From Lapidilactobacillus luobeiensis (GTDB lineage Bacteria > Bacillota > Bacilli > Lactobacillales > Lactobacillaceae), in contig NZ_BROC01000005.1 of the NCBI RefSeq assembly GCF_024345205.1, positions 1 to 64,000 on the forward strand: DNA of 64,000 nucleotides, written 5' to 3'. Both the position numbers and the translations under genes were made by a program. Positions within the stretch are counted from its first letter, which is position 1; each line of letters begins with the position of its first letter. Of this stretch, positions 36,678 through 44,719 are shown one piece after another. The notes beneath the pieces were generated by a model. It did not search any database. It had not been told where the DNA came from and saw only the letters and a program-made list of their open reading frames with translations.

Positions 36678-36802
36678 AAAGTGCGAACCGACCTGGCCAG
36701 CTTCTGAGCATTAACCTAACAATAGTTTTGGTGGCGTAGTTTGTCTCCGGAAGTTTGGTGTAGTTAAGCGCAAAAGTCAGTTGTGTGCAGCACGTTTCAA
36801 AA
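36678..36802 (+). repeat. A/B chimeric palindromic element, copy 9
   Basis: The left arm is A-type (CCGACCTGGCCAGCTTC), the right arm B-type (AAAGTCAGTTGTGTGCAGCACG), so the outer stem cannot form. The inner stem is also decayed (GTTTTGGTGGC against GTCTCCGGAAG). It looks like recombination between subfamilies. Confidence 0.75.
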
Positions 36803-36803
36803 A

Positions 36804-36925
36804 CAGATTGCGAGCCACCTCGGTCAGTGCTTGAGCATTAGCCTAGCAACTGTTTTGGAAGCGGGTTTCGCTTTCAGAACAGTTGCGTAGCTAAACGGAA
36901 AGCACTGGGGTGGCGAGCACGTTTC
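36804..36925 (+). repeat. A-family palindromic element, copy 10
   Basis: Outer GCCACC/GGTGGC, second stem AGTGCTT/AAGCACT (copy 1 has AGCGCTT/AAGCGCT), inner CAACTGTTTTGGAAGC/GCTTTCAGAACAGTTG. Joined directly to a C-family copy. Confidence 0.85.
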
Positions 36926-37108
36926 TATCTTGTCCACGGCTTGCACTGCACGCTTCAGCCGCTCACGGTAGCTCAGTCGTTTAAGCACTCACGCAGACTG
37001 GCAAGCTATGTCTCACGGATTGGGATCGCCGCAGTCGCCGGCATATGAATCCAAAGCTGTTGGTGTTACCGTACCACCCTAAAAAGCGATCATTTGAGTT
37101 GCTACACT
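36926..37108 (+). repeat. C-family element, shortened copy
   Basis: Begins TATCTTGTCCACGGCTTGCA as does the copy at 41838. It lacks the large GGGGTGAG/CTCACCCC branch and resumes at CAGCCGCTCA and CACTCACGCAGACTGGCAAGC. It ends near ACCGTACCACCCTAAAAAG, which matches 14098-14115. Confidence 0.65.
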
Positions 37109-37111
37109 TGT

Positions 37112-37150
37112 AAAAAAGTTTGCTCCCCAGCGTGGGTAGCAAACTTTTTT
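37112..37150 (-). terminator. terminator of AraC regulator gene
   Basis: AAAAAAGTTTGCT pairs with AGCAAACTTTTTT (13 bp); T run on the minus strand, 22 bp past the stop codon. Confidence 0.88.
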
Positions 37151-37171
37151 ATAGGTAACTCGAACACAATA

Positions 37172-38002
37172 CTATTTGTCTTCCACTTGTGACGGTGAGA
37201 CGCCATAATATTTCTTGAAGAGCTTGCTGAAATGATAGGCATCTTCATAGCCTACTGCCGAGGCGATCTCTTTGACGGTGGTCTCGGTTTCATTTTTCAA
37301 CAAAGCATGGGCGTTCTTTAAGCGGATCTGGATCAAGTAATTGATTGGGCTCATATCCGTGGCCTCTTTAAAGATCCGTGACAAATAGGCCGGGCTAACA
37401 TAATTATCCCGAGCTAATTGCTCCAAGGTAATATCTTCCGTATAATGATTTTCCAAAAAGTAGATCACGCTGTCCACCAGATGATTCTGCTTTTTTTCTG
37501 TTTTGGATAAGAATGGTTTGATATAGTTTTCTTCGCGGATCGTTAAGCCCCGTAAAATATAAACGAGGATCTCGATAATGATCCCCTTTCCGATCAATTG
37601 GTAATCCGCATCTTGGTGGTCGATCTCGCCAACCAATTGCCAAGCTTTGTCAATAATTTTATATTGATACTCACCGATCGCCAATTGCGACTTTTTCGTC
37701 GGAAGAAAGTTACGGGGCAAGCCGTGCAGTGAAATATTTTTGATGCCCAGGTGGAGTTGGTGCGAATAAGTTTCCGGACGCTGCTGCTCGCCATGGCGAA
37801 CGCCTGGATTGAACAGCATGATCTGCCCAGCCTGAACGTCGGCCCAATGCTCATCAATGAAATAATGAGATTGACCTTCTAGCATGATGCTGATCTCCAG
37901 AAAATCGTGACTATGTAAATTGTAATTACTCGCAACTTTATTCCAAGGATCATAAGCGTAAAGGATCTCAGGATTGAACGTTTTTGCATCAGCATAACTC
38001 AT
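37172..38002 (-). CDS. AraC-family transcriptional regulator
   Basis: 276 residues. An N-terminal cupin sensor domain (about 20-160, HSHDFLEISIMLEGQSHYF and AGQIMLFNPGVRHGEQ) is followed by two C-terminal helix-turn-helices (about 175-276, LEQLARDNYVSPAYLSRIFK and VKEIASAVGYEDAYHFSKLF). SD AAGGGGG before the ATG. Divergent from the ABC exporter pair, which it may control; AraC proteins with this cupin usually sense sugars, so the link is uncertain. Confidence 0.9.
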   Translation of the reverse strand: MSYADAKTFNPEILYAYDPWNKVASNYNLHSHDFLEISIMLEGQSHYFIDEHWADVQAGQIMLFNPGVRHGEQQRPETYSHQLHLGIKNISLHGLPRNFLPTKKSQLAIGEYQYKIIDKAWQLVGEIDHQDADYQLIGKGIIIEILVYILRGLTIREENYIKPFLSKTEKKQNHLVDSVIYFLENHYTEDITLEQLARDNYVSPAYLSRIFKEATDMSPINYLIQIRLKNAHALLKNETETTVKEIASAVGYEDAYHFSKLFKKYYGVSPSQVEDK

Positions 38003-38080
38003 CTGATCGGCCCCCTTTCAGTTGATCTAAGTATAAGTCCACGTATAACATTGTACATTAATTTAACGAGTATTGACCAT

Positions 38081-38125
38081 TCCAATCTCGAAAAAAACGT
38101 TGATAATAGACTCTTGAAGATTGGA
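38081..38125 (+). promoter_or_regulatory. leader hairpin overlapping the SD of the first ABC exporter gene
   Basis: TCCAATCT (38081-38088) is complementary to AGATTGGA (38118-38125), which contains the start of the SD GGAGG. If the transcript starts upstream, the ribosome site is partly hidden. Confidence 0.4.
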
Positions 38126-38137
38126 GGATTCAAATCT

Positions 38138-39892
38138 ATGAATAATTTTCAATGGATCTGGCAGTATGTCAAAGTCAACCGACGCAAGCTGATCATCGCA
38201 ACATTCTTGTTCTTGATCAGTACGGCTTTGATTTTAGTCAATCCATATATTATGGGGCAAATCGTCGATCAGGTCATTGATGGCAATAAGGATAGTTTAC
38301 TCGTGCCTTTCTTGCTGATCATGATCGGAGCGACGCTGGTACGGACGATCACCCGCTATCTTTATCAAATTTTATTCGAACAAACCGGCCAGAACACCCT
38401 ATTCGATTTGCGTCAAGATATGTACAAAAAGTTGCAGGAGTTGGATTTCGACTTCTTTAATCACACTCGTGTTGGTGACATCATGACCCGGATGACCGGC
38501 GATACCGACGCGATTCGTCATTTCGTTTCTTGGGTCAGCTACCAAGTTCTGGAATGCATCTTCTACTTTGTGGTTTCGATCATTATTATGGGCACGATCA
38601 ACTGGAAACTGACGCTGGCTTTAGTCGCGGTCACCCCAGTGATCTATTTCTTAACTCAGGCAATGGCGCGGGCGCAACACCCGGTCTTCTTCCAAATCCG
38701 GCAAAGTTTCTCGCGGCTAAATTCCATGGTGGAAGAGAACATCAGTGGTAATCGCGTCGTCAAAGCTTTTGTTCGTGAGGACTTTGAAATCGAGAAATTC
38801 AACGAGCATAACGAAGACTACAAGAAGCGCAACATGGACGCCGCTAATGTTTCCAAGCGTTTCTTGCCTTGGCAAGATGGAGTCGCCAACAGTTTAAGCG
38901 TGATCGCGCTGGTTTTCGGCGGTTATTTGGTCATCAAGGGTGAAATGACCTTAGGTGACTTGGTCGTCTTCAACGGCTACTTATGGATGCTCAATCAGCC
39001 CATGCGGATGAGCGGCTGGCTGATCAACGATGTGGAACGCTTCTTGGCTTCTTGCGTCAAGATCCGGCAAATGCTGGCAGCCAAACCGAAGATCGAAGTT
39101 CGCAACGCCAAGGATCAAGTCCGGGTCCAAGGTAAAGTTGAATTTGATCACGTTAGCTTCCATTTTGCCGATGATCCGGAACACCGTGTGCTGACCGATA
39201 TCAATTTCACCGCCGACCCCGGCGAAACCGTCGGCATCATTGGTGAAACCGGCTCGGGCAAGACCACGCTAGTCAACTTGATCGGGCGCTTTTACGATCC
39301 CACCAGTGGCACCGTCGCAATCGATGATCGTAACGCGAAAGATTATCCGATTCGGGAATTGCGGGACAATATTTCCATGGTCATGCAGGATGTGTTCCTC
39401 TTCTCCAACACGATCGCGGATAATATTTCCTTCGGCCGGCCGCACCTAGACGAGCAGTATGTTCAGTCAGTGGCGCGGATCGCGGACGCTGATAATTTTA
39501 TCGCGAAGATGCCTGAAGGTTATGAAACCGTCGTTGGCGAGCGGGGTGTTGGTTTATCTGGCGGTCAGAAACAGCGGATTTCCTTGGCTCGCGCGTTGGC
39601 GAAGGACCCCTCGATCCTGATCCTGGACGATACGACTTCGGCCGTTGATATGGAGACCGAAACCAAGATCCAACAGGAATTAGGTAAGATGACCACCAAG
39701 AAGACCACTTTCATCATCGCCAACCGGATCTCATCTGTCCGCGACGCCGATCAGATCCTCTTAATGGAGAAAGGCCGCGTGGTTGAACACGGCACCCATG
39801 ATGAACTGATGGCGCTCCACGGCAAATACTATGAAGTTTTCCAGAAACAACTGGGCTTAGAAAAGGGGGAGCAAGTTGGCCACACGAAATAA
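38138..39892 (+). CDS. ABC exporter half-transporter (LmrC/BmrC-like, degenerate ATP site)
   Basis: 584 residues. A six-span membrane domain (about 1-310) precedes an ATPase with Walker A GETGSGKTTL, signature LSGGQKQR and Walker B LILDDTTSAVD. The catalytic Glu after Walker B is Asp, as in the non-canonical partner of heterodimeric multidrug exporters. ATG 38138 follows TTGGAGGATTCAAATCT; an upstream in-frame stretch is not preceded by an SD. It overlaps the next gene by 17 bp; the two should form one membrane complex. Confidence 0.92.
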   Translation: MNNFQWIWQYVKVNRRKLIIATFLFLISTALILVNPYIMGQIVDQVIDGNKDSLLVPFLLIMIGATLVRTITRYLYQILFEQTGQNTLFDLRQDMYKKLQELDFDFFNHTRVGDIMTRMTGDTDAIRHFVSWVSYQVLECIFYFVVSIIIMGTINWKLTLALVAVTPVIYFLTQAMARAQHPVFFQIRQSFSRLNSMVEENISGNRVVKAFVREDFEIEKFNEHNEDYKKRNMDAANVSKRFLPWQDGVANSLSVIALVFGGYLVIKGEMTLGDLVVFNGYLWMLNQPMRMSGWLINDVERFLASCVKIRQMLAAKPKIEVRNAKDQVRVQGKVEFDHVSFHFADDPEHRVLTDINFTADPGETVGIIGETGSGKTTLVNLIGRFYDPTSGTVAIDDRNAKDYPIRELRDNISMVMQDVFLFSNTIADNISFGRPHLDEQYVQSVARIADADNFIAKMPEGYETVVGERGVGLSGGQKQRISLARALAKDPSILILDDTTSAVDMETETKIQQELGKMTTKKTTFIIANRISSVRDADQILLMEKGRVVEHGTHDELMALHGKYYEVFQKQLGLEKGEQVGHTK

Positions 39893-41672
39893 ATCAAACG
39901 TCGATGAAGAACTGACGAAACAGTTCAATTGGCATGATTACAAAAGACTAGCTCACTATTTGAAACCTTACATGACCAAGATCTATCTGATTTTGATCGT
40001 GATCATTCTCGCCAATGTCGCTGGGATGTTAGGACCATATTTCACCAAAATCACCATTGATACGACCATCCCCAATAAGGATTATCGCCAATTATGGCTG
40101 ATCGGCGGTCTCTTTACCGCCTCACTGTTCTTCATTGGCTGGTGTCTGCGCTACCGGATCTACCACATCACCGAATTAGGCCAAGACGTCTTGAAAGATA
40201 TGCGTTTGGATATTTTCCAGCATTTACAACGCCTGTCCTTCTCCTATTTCGATAATCGGCCCCACGGCAAAATCTTGATTCGGGTGGTCAATTACATCAA
40301 CACTTTGAGTGATCTGCTGTCGAACGGTTTGGTCAACTTGATCTCTGATGTTTTCAACGTGATCATCACCTTGATTTTCATGTTCGCCATCAACGCGCGG
40401 CTAACTTGGTACAGCTTGATTTTGATCCCGGTTCTGGTGATCATGGTCTGGTTTATCCAAGATCGGCAACGGAAAGCCTACCAGATCCTCAGTAACAAAC
40501 AGTCCAACTTGAACGCGTATATCCACGAAAGTATTTCCGGGATCAAAGTGACCCAATCTTTCGCCCGTGAAAAGGAAAACTTCCGCATCTTCAACGATGA
40601 TAACGAAGCCTACCGGACCTCTTGGATGCACGCGGTCAAGATCCAGTTCCTGCTCTGGCCCGGCGTGCAAAATATCGCCGTTTTGACCATGAGCTTGATC
40701 TACTTCGTCGGGATCCGCAATATCGGCGTTGACGTTAGTACCGGGACGCTGATCGCCTTCATCGGTTATATCAACAACTTCTGGAACCCCGTCATCAATA
40801 TTGGGAACTTCTATAACTCGCTGATCACCGCCACGGCCTACTTGGAGCGGATCTTCGAAACCCTGGACGAAAAGCCAGAGATCGAAGACCAATCTCAAGC
40901 TAAGAATCTGCCTCAGATCCAAGGCCATGTCACTTTCGATCACGTTTACTTCCGCTATGAACCCGGAAAGAATATCCTGACCGACGTGAATTTCCACGTG
41001 GACCAAGGTCAATCCGTCGCCTTAGTCGGTCCCACCGGCGCTGGTAAAACCACGATCATCAACCTGTTGAGTCGCTTTTACGATGTCAACGAGGGCGATG
41101 TGAAGATCGATGATCATGACGTCCGCGATGTCACCCTGTCCTCGCTCCGGAAACAAATGGGCGTCATGTTGCAAGACACTTTTATTTTCTCCGGCACGAT
41201 CATGGATAACATCCGTTACGGTAAGCTGGACGCCACCGATGAAGAAGTCGTCGCCGCCGCCAAAATCGTCCGCGCTGACGATTTCATCAGTGAATTGAAA
41301 GACGGCTACCAAACTAAAGTCGAAGAACGCGGGAGCACCCTTTCCGCCGGTCAACGACAACTGGTCGCCTTTGCCCGCGTCTTACTGGCTGATCCGCGGA
41401 TCCTGATCCTGGATGAAGCCACTTCAAGCATTGACACCAAGACAGAAGAATTATTACAATCTGGCTTGCTGGCTCTACTGAAAGGTCGCACTTCCTTCAT
41501 CATCGCCCACCGCTTATCCACAATCAAAAACTGTGACCAGATTTTCTACATTGATGGCGGTCAAATCATGGAACACGGCACGCACGACGAACTGATGCAC
41601 CAACACGGACTGTATTATCAACTTTACCAATCACAATACGAAATGCTGAAACTGGAGCCCCTAGAAGCATAA
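39876..41672 (+). CDS. ABC exporter half-transporter (LmrD/BmrD-like, catalytic partner)
   Basis: 598 residues. The membrane domain (about 20-325) is followed by an ATPase with Walker A GPTGAGKTTI, signature STLSAGQRQL (LSAGQ rather than LSGGQ) and a canonical Walker B LILDEATSSID with Glu. This is the asymmetry expected for a heterodimer with the preceding gene. It starts at TTG 39876 just after AAGGGGGAG, inside the end of the first gene, so translation is coupled. Substrate is probably hydrophobic drugs or lipids. Confidence 0.92.
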   Translation: MATRNKSNVDEELTKQFNWHDYKRLAHYLKPYMTKIYLILIVIILANVAGMLGPYFTKITIDTTIPNKDYRQLWLIGGLFTASLFFIGWCLRYRIYHITELGQDVLKDMRLDIFQHLQRLSFSYFDNRPHGKILIRVVNYINTLSDLLSNGLVNLISDVFNVIITLIFMFAINARLTWYSLILIPVLVIMVWFIQDRQRKAYQILSNKQSNLNAYIHESISGIKVTQSFAREKENFRIFNDDNEAYRTSWMHAVKIQFLLWPGVQNIAVLTMSLIYFVGIRNIGVDVSTGTLIAFIGYINNFWNPVINIGNFYNSLITATAYLERIFETLDEKPEIEDQSQAKNLPQIQGHVTFDHVYFRYEPGKNILTDVNFHVDQGQSVALVGPTGAGKTTIINLLSRFYDVNEGDVKIDDHDVRDVTLSSLRKQMGVMLQDTFIFSGTIMDNIRYGKLDATDEEVVAAAKIVRADDFISELKDGYQTKVEERGSTLSAGQRQLVAFARVLLADPRILILDEATSSIDTKTEELLQSGLLALLKGRTSFIIAHRLSTIKNCDQIFYIDGGQIMEHGTHDELMHQHGLYYQLYQSQYEMLKLEPLEA

Positions 41673-41681
41673 AGTTTCATC

Positions 41682-41715
41682 GCCCCTGCCTGATTTTTTA
41701 GGCAGGGGCTTTTTT
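41682..41715 (+). terminator. terminator of ABC exporter operon
   Basis: GCCCCTGCC, 10-nt loop, GGCAGGGGC, then six T. Ideal intrinsic terminator. Confidence 0.93.
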
Positions 41716-41716
41716 G

Positions 41717-41837
41717 CCAGAGTGATCCGCGAGGATGGGTGGCTGTGAGCATTAATTTATCTACTTGACTAAGCTACGCAGCAGATTGGGCAAGCAGATA
41801 CTTTAAGGCGCAGCGGTCTGCACCTCGCAGCACGTTT
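41717..41837 (+). repeat. A-family element, degenerate copy 11
   Basis: The left part has the copy-7 type arm (CGAGGATGGGTGGCTGTGAGC), the right end CTCGCAGCACGTTTCT. Inner arms are decayed and poorly paired. Joined directly to a C-family copy. Confidence 0.6.
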
Positions 41838-42340
41838 CTATCTTGCCCGCGGCTTGCACTGCGAGAAGCGGGGTGAGCTCGCTGTGGGCGTCACTTTGAG
41901 CTTCGCAAAGCCCACGCGAATCTCAAAGCTGAGCCTTGTCCTAAGCGGCAAAGCCGCCAAAAACGCGTTCCTCACAACTGCTTTCTGCGCCGATACGCAA
42001 TTTCACTGGATTGATTGCATCAATCCAGTGAAATTGCTAGTCGTGCTCAAAAGCAACCCGTTGTGTTCCACGCTGTCATTTAATTTCACGGCGATCTCAC
42101 CCCGGTTCTCTCCGCTCCAGCCGCTCATGGTATTTTATTCATTGAAGCCCTCACGCCGACTAGCAAGCTGGGTCCAATTGATTCGACGCCACGTTATTGA
42201 CGGCCGTGGTTAGTGGTCCGCAACTCGATATTGGTGACCCTGGGAAGGCTTAGCTGAGCTGCTAAGGTTGGTTCTTGGTGAATCAACTTCATTGCTTGAC
42301 CTTGCTGTATCATCCCCGAGTGGATCATTGTTTGACAGCT
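41838..42340 (+). repeat. C-family multi-branched element with internal insertion
   Basis: Matches 13671-14130 in order. The main stem is GAGAAGCGGGGTGAG (41863-41877) with CTCACCCCGGTTCTC (42096-42110). Against the copy at 13.7 kb, two pairs change compensatorily (A:T to G:C, T:A to A:T) and one position is mismatched. A 121-bp B element interrupts it at 41961-42081. Confidence 0.75.
41961..42081 (-). repeat. B-subfamily palindromic element inserted in C element
   Basis: Minus orientation. An 18-bp perfect stem CAATTTCACTGGATTGAT/ATCAATCCAGTGAAATTG with loop TGC, outer arms CACAACTGCTTTCTGCGC/GCTCAAAAGCAACCCGTTGTG. The flanks GCCGCCAA and AATTTCACGG are joined by only GGAC in the uninterrupted copy at 13.8 kb. 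Confidence 0.8.
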
Positions 42341-42390
42341 GCCTGGCGTAGCTAAGCGGAAGGAGCTGGGATGGCGAACATATTTCAAAA
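42341..42390 (+). repeat. A-family right-half fragment
   Basis: GGCGTAGCTAAGCGGA then GAGCTGGGATGGCGAACA: only the right arm of an A element, without its left partner, abutting the C element. Confidence 0.7.
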
Positions 42391-42430
42391 AAAGCTGAAA
42401 AGCGGCTCAGCGCCACTTTCAGCTTTTTTT
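42387..42430 (-). terminator. terminator of MazEF operon
   Basis: AAAAAAGCTGAAA..GCGGC pairs with GCC..TTTCAGCTTTTTTT, with A/T runs on both sides, 36 bp after the toxin stop codon. Confidence 0.85.
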
Positions 42431-42465
42431 GCGCTATTGATCAGATAGCTAGTCCGTCATGATCC

Positions 42466-42837
42466 TCAGTAAAAATCGAAAATGTCCTTGACCGCTGACA
42501 AGGCTTTGAGCCGTAACACCTTGCTGACGTGATCGACCACCTCACCATTACGAGCAGTATAATCATACCCCAACATATTACTGGTAATCGCAAAACCATT
42601 GATTTTAACACCTTTGATACTTAATGCGGCTGGGAACCCTCTAGGAATCTTAGAGGTTATCGGAAAGCCAACCACCATTCCTGTGCGTTTATTATAAACT
42701 GTTGAGCTAACGACTAGCATCGGTCGACGAATGTTATTATTTTGGGGATGATGACCACCATATTCATGCCCAGCATGCGGCTCTGCATCAATCCAAATCA
42801 AATCACCCTGCTTCGGAAAAATCAATTCACCAGACAT
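42466..42837 (-). CDS. MazF/PemK-family mRNA interferase toxin
   Basis: 123 residues. PemK-like fold markers: PKQGDLIWIDAEPHAGHEYG at the N-terminus, RRPMLVVSSTVYNKRTGMVV near 37, and VDHVSKVLRLKAL near 102. It is expected to cleave cellular RNA when not bound by the antitoxin. Its start overlaps the end of the antitoxin gene by 11 bp. SD lies within the antitoxin coding end. Confidence 0.9.
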   Translation of the reverse strand: MSGELIFPKQGDLIWIDAEPHAGHEYGGHHPQNNNIRRPMLVVSSTVYNKRTGMVVGFPITSKIPRGFPAALSIKGVKINGFAITSNMLGYDYTARNGEVVDHVSKVLRLKALSAVKDIFDFY

Positions 42838-43063
42838 TCTCTTTACCCACTAATCCAGCATTATCACCAAGATCAAGTTCTGAAATTGCTTTCCTAAAAT
42901 CATAATCAGGGTGGTCCTGATAGATATTCTTGTGTGCTGGAACAAACGAAATAATCCCATTCTCGTCCAGCACAGCTTCATACTCAGTATTCTCGGAGAC
43001 CTTAAAACTGGCCGGTATCGTAATCATCATAGAGTTCCCCTGAATACGCGCTTTGACAGTCAT
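42827..43063 (-). CDS. MazE-like antitoxin (AbrB/SpoVT fold)
   Basis: 78 residues. The N-terminal swapped-hairpin DNA-binding domain reads VKARIQGNSMMITIPASFKV, typical of MazE. The C-terminal acidic tail (YQDHPDYDFRKAISELDLGD) would wrap the toxin. ATG 43063 is chosen because GAGGTGATAAGG precedes it; the upstream in-frame GTG lies in that SD. First gene of the operon; a palindrome over its promoter suggests self-repression. Confidence 0.88.
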   Translation of the reverse strand: MTVKARIQGNSMMITIPASFKVSENTEYEAVLDENGIISFVPAHKNIYQDHPDYDFRKAISELDLGDNAGLVGKENVW

Positions 43064-43081
43064 CCTTATCACCTCTTCAAT

Positions 43082-43113
43082 GTAATTATATCAGTAATTA
43101 CATCTATCGACAA
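43082..43113 (-). promoter_or_regulatory. MazEF promoter with overlapping operator
   Basis: Minus strand TTGTCG (43108-43113), 17-bp spacer, TATAAT (43085-43090). The palindrome GTAATTA/TAATTAC (43082-43101) covers the -10, so a bound antitoxin would block it. Confidence 0.75.
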
Positions 43114-43235
43114 CAAATAAAACACTTATCCGAATTGTAATCAATAGTCGCTTAGATCAAATCGTGCTAGAATAAAAGCAAGATCAATAATGACAAAGTG
43201 TCACGGTCAGACGTGTTGGTCGAGGAGGAATTGGC

Positions 43236-44219
43236 ATGTGTACAAGTATTAGTTATATCGCAGAGAATCAACATATTTTCTTGGGTCGGACCATGGATTT
43301 CGGCCCCGAATTGAAAGGTCGGCCAGTGGTCACCCCGCGGAATTATGAATGGACTTCCCAATTAGGCGAACATTTCCATTTCGATTACGGTTTTATTGGT
43401 ATCGGTCGTAAACTTGGCGATTATTTAGTCGCTGACGGCGTCAACGAGAAGGGGCTGGCAATGGCCGAACTCTACTTCGCTGGTGAAGCTGAATACGCCC
43501 AGCCCGTGTCGGGAAAAGCCGGCCAATTAGCGCCCCATGAATTCATCATGTGGGTTTTAGGTAAAATGGCGAGCATCGCTGATGTCCGTGCATCGATCGA
43601 TCAAATCAGCCTAGTGGACGCGCCCAGCGCACTTTTGAAAGTGACCTCGCCACTGCACTTTATTCTCAGTGACTTGAGCGGCGCTACCGTAGTAATCGAA
43701 ACTAAGGGCCAAAGCTTGCAGATCATTGATGATCCTATTAAAGTCATGGCCAACAGTCCTGATTTCAATTGGCACCTGACGAACCTCCGCAATTACTTAC
43801 CGCTGAATCCCCATAGCGCCCCTAATCGCGAAATCAACGGCTACAAGCTGAACGCTTTCGGTCCTGGATCCGGCACTTTTGGGCTGCCTGGCGGTTACAC
43901 CTCGCCTGAGCGCTTCGTTCGCGCCAGCTATCTACTCAGCAACATCGAAGCCGCCGATACTACCGAGAAGAATGTGGTCAACCTCTTCCGGATCCTAGAT
44001 AATGTCACGATTCCTCGCGGCGTGAAAATCAAGGATGACGGCAGCGTCGATTACACGCAATATCGTTCCCTGGTTGACCTGACCACCCGAACGCTCTACT
44101 TCCAGCCTTACGACTCCCTGCAACTCTACGAGGCGCGCTTGACCGATGATCTGTTGAACAAGTCCGAAGTGACCGAATTGCCTGTGGGTGATGGACTAGG
44201 TGCCAACGTCTTAAACTAA
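43236..44219 (+). CDS. choloylglycine hydrolase family protein, penicillin V acylase-like
   Basis: 327 residues. Ntn-hydrolase: after Met removal Cys2 becomes the N-terminal nucleophile. Arg18 and Asp21 (GRTMDF), the Asn of VMANSPDFNWHLTNLRNY, and the Arg of ERFVRASYL complete the active-site set. The residue that is Asn in bile-salt hydrolases is Tyr80 here (AELYF), as in penicillin V acylases, so PVA or N-acyl-homoserine-lactone-type amidase activity fits better than bile-salt hydrolysis. No signal peptide. SD GAGGAGGAA; single gene with a hairpin after it. Confidence 0.88.
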   Translation: MCTSISYIAENQHIFLGRTMDFGPELKGRPVVTPRNYEWTSQLGEHFHFDYGFIGIGRKLGDYLVADGVNEKGLAMAELYFAGEAEYAQPVSGKAGQLAPHEFIMWVLGKMASIADVRASIDQISLVDAPSALLKVTSPLHFILSDLSGATVVIETKGQSLQIIDDPIKVMANSPDFNWHLTNLRNYLPLNPHSAPNREINGYKLNAFGPGSGTFGLPGGYTSPERFVRASYLLSNIEAADTTEKNVVNLFRILDNVTIPRGVKIKDDGSVDYTQYRSLVDLTTRTLYFQPYDSLQLYEARLTDDLLNKSEVTELPVGDGLGANVLN

Positions 44220-44247
44220 TCGCATTTTGAATCAAATAAAATTTAGA

Positions 44248-44294
44248 AACAGCCCAATTCGTTTTTTCTTAAGCAGAAAACGGATTGGGCTGTT
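44248..44294. terminator. stem-loop after the Ntn-hydrolase gene
   Basis: AACAGCCCAATTCGTTTT pairs with AAAACGGATTGGGCTGTT (one mismatch). The downstream T run is weak, but the stem is 18 bp. Confidence 0.7.
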
Positions 44295-44325
44295 CATTAC
44301 TACGATCCTCTAAAAATATAGCAAA

Positions 44326-44360
44326 ACGCACCATAGTGAATAGCTATCACCATGGCGCGT
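44326..44360 (-). terminator. terminator of PTS operon
   Basis: ACGCACCATAGTGA pairs with TCACCATGGCGCGT through two wobble pairs; a T4 stretch follows on the minus strand. Confidence 0.6.
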
Positions 44361-44413
44361 AAAATTAAATCATCTGGGTAATCAATTAATAGGGTCAGCT
44401 ATTATCTTGAAGG

Positions 44414-44677
44414 TTAAATTTTAGATTCGACCATCCAGCGGTGCTGTTCGATCATAAAGTTTAAGGCAAAGACCCCACATAAAATATAGATGACCGCGGA
44501 CCAAAAGCTATTCATATGAGGAAAGATCACTTTGGGGATGATCACGACCAGGAATGAGGCAAAAGCCCAGATCCAGCGAAAAATCTTGATTTTATGTTGA
44601 CGTAACCATTTCAACAAATAGTTAGAAACGACCATCAACGCCAAAAATATAATTAAAACGATCAACCAATACAGCAT
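44414..44677 (-). CDS. small three-span membrane protein of unknown function
   Basis: 87 residues with three hydrophobic segments (about 3-22, 34-52 and 59-77) and basic loops (KWLRQHKIKIFRW). No family recognised. SD GAGGTG before the ATG. It lies 42 bp after the PTS EIIC gene and before a shared terminator, so it is probably co-transcribed and may assist that transporter. Confidence 0.65.
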   Translation of the reverse strand: MLYWLIVLIIFLALMVVSNYLLKWLRQHKIKIFRWIWAFASFLVVIIPKVIFPHMNSFWSAVIYILCGVFALNFMIEQHRWMVESKI

Positions 44678-44719
44678 GACGCACCTCGCGAATCTAATAG
44701 AAAAATTATTTTAAAATGA

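Noticed and set aside
38073-38107. Promoter TTGACC / GATAAT for the ABC exporter
   Set aside because: The spacer would be 23 bp, too long for a standard promoter.
40401-41012. 203-residue minus-strand open frame
   Set aside because: Antisense shadow of the second ABC exporter gene with low-complexity acidic composition.
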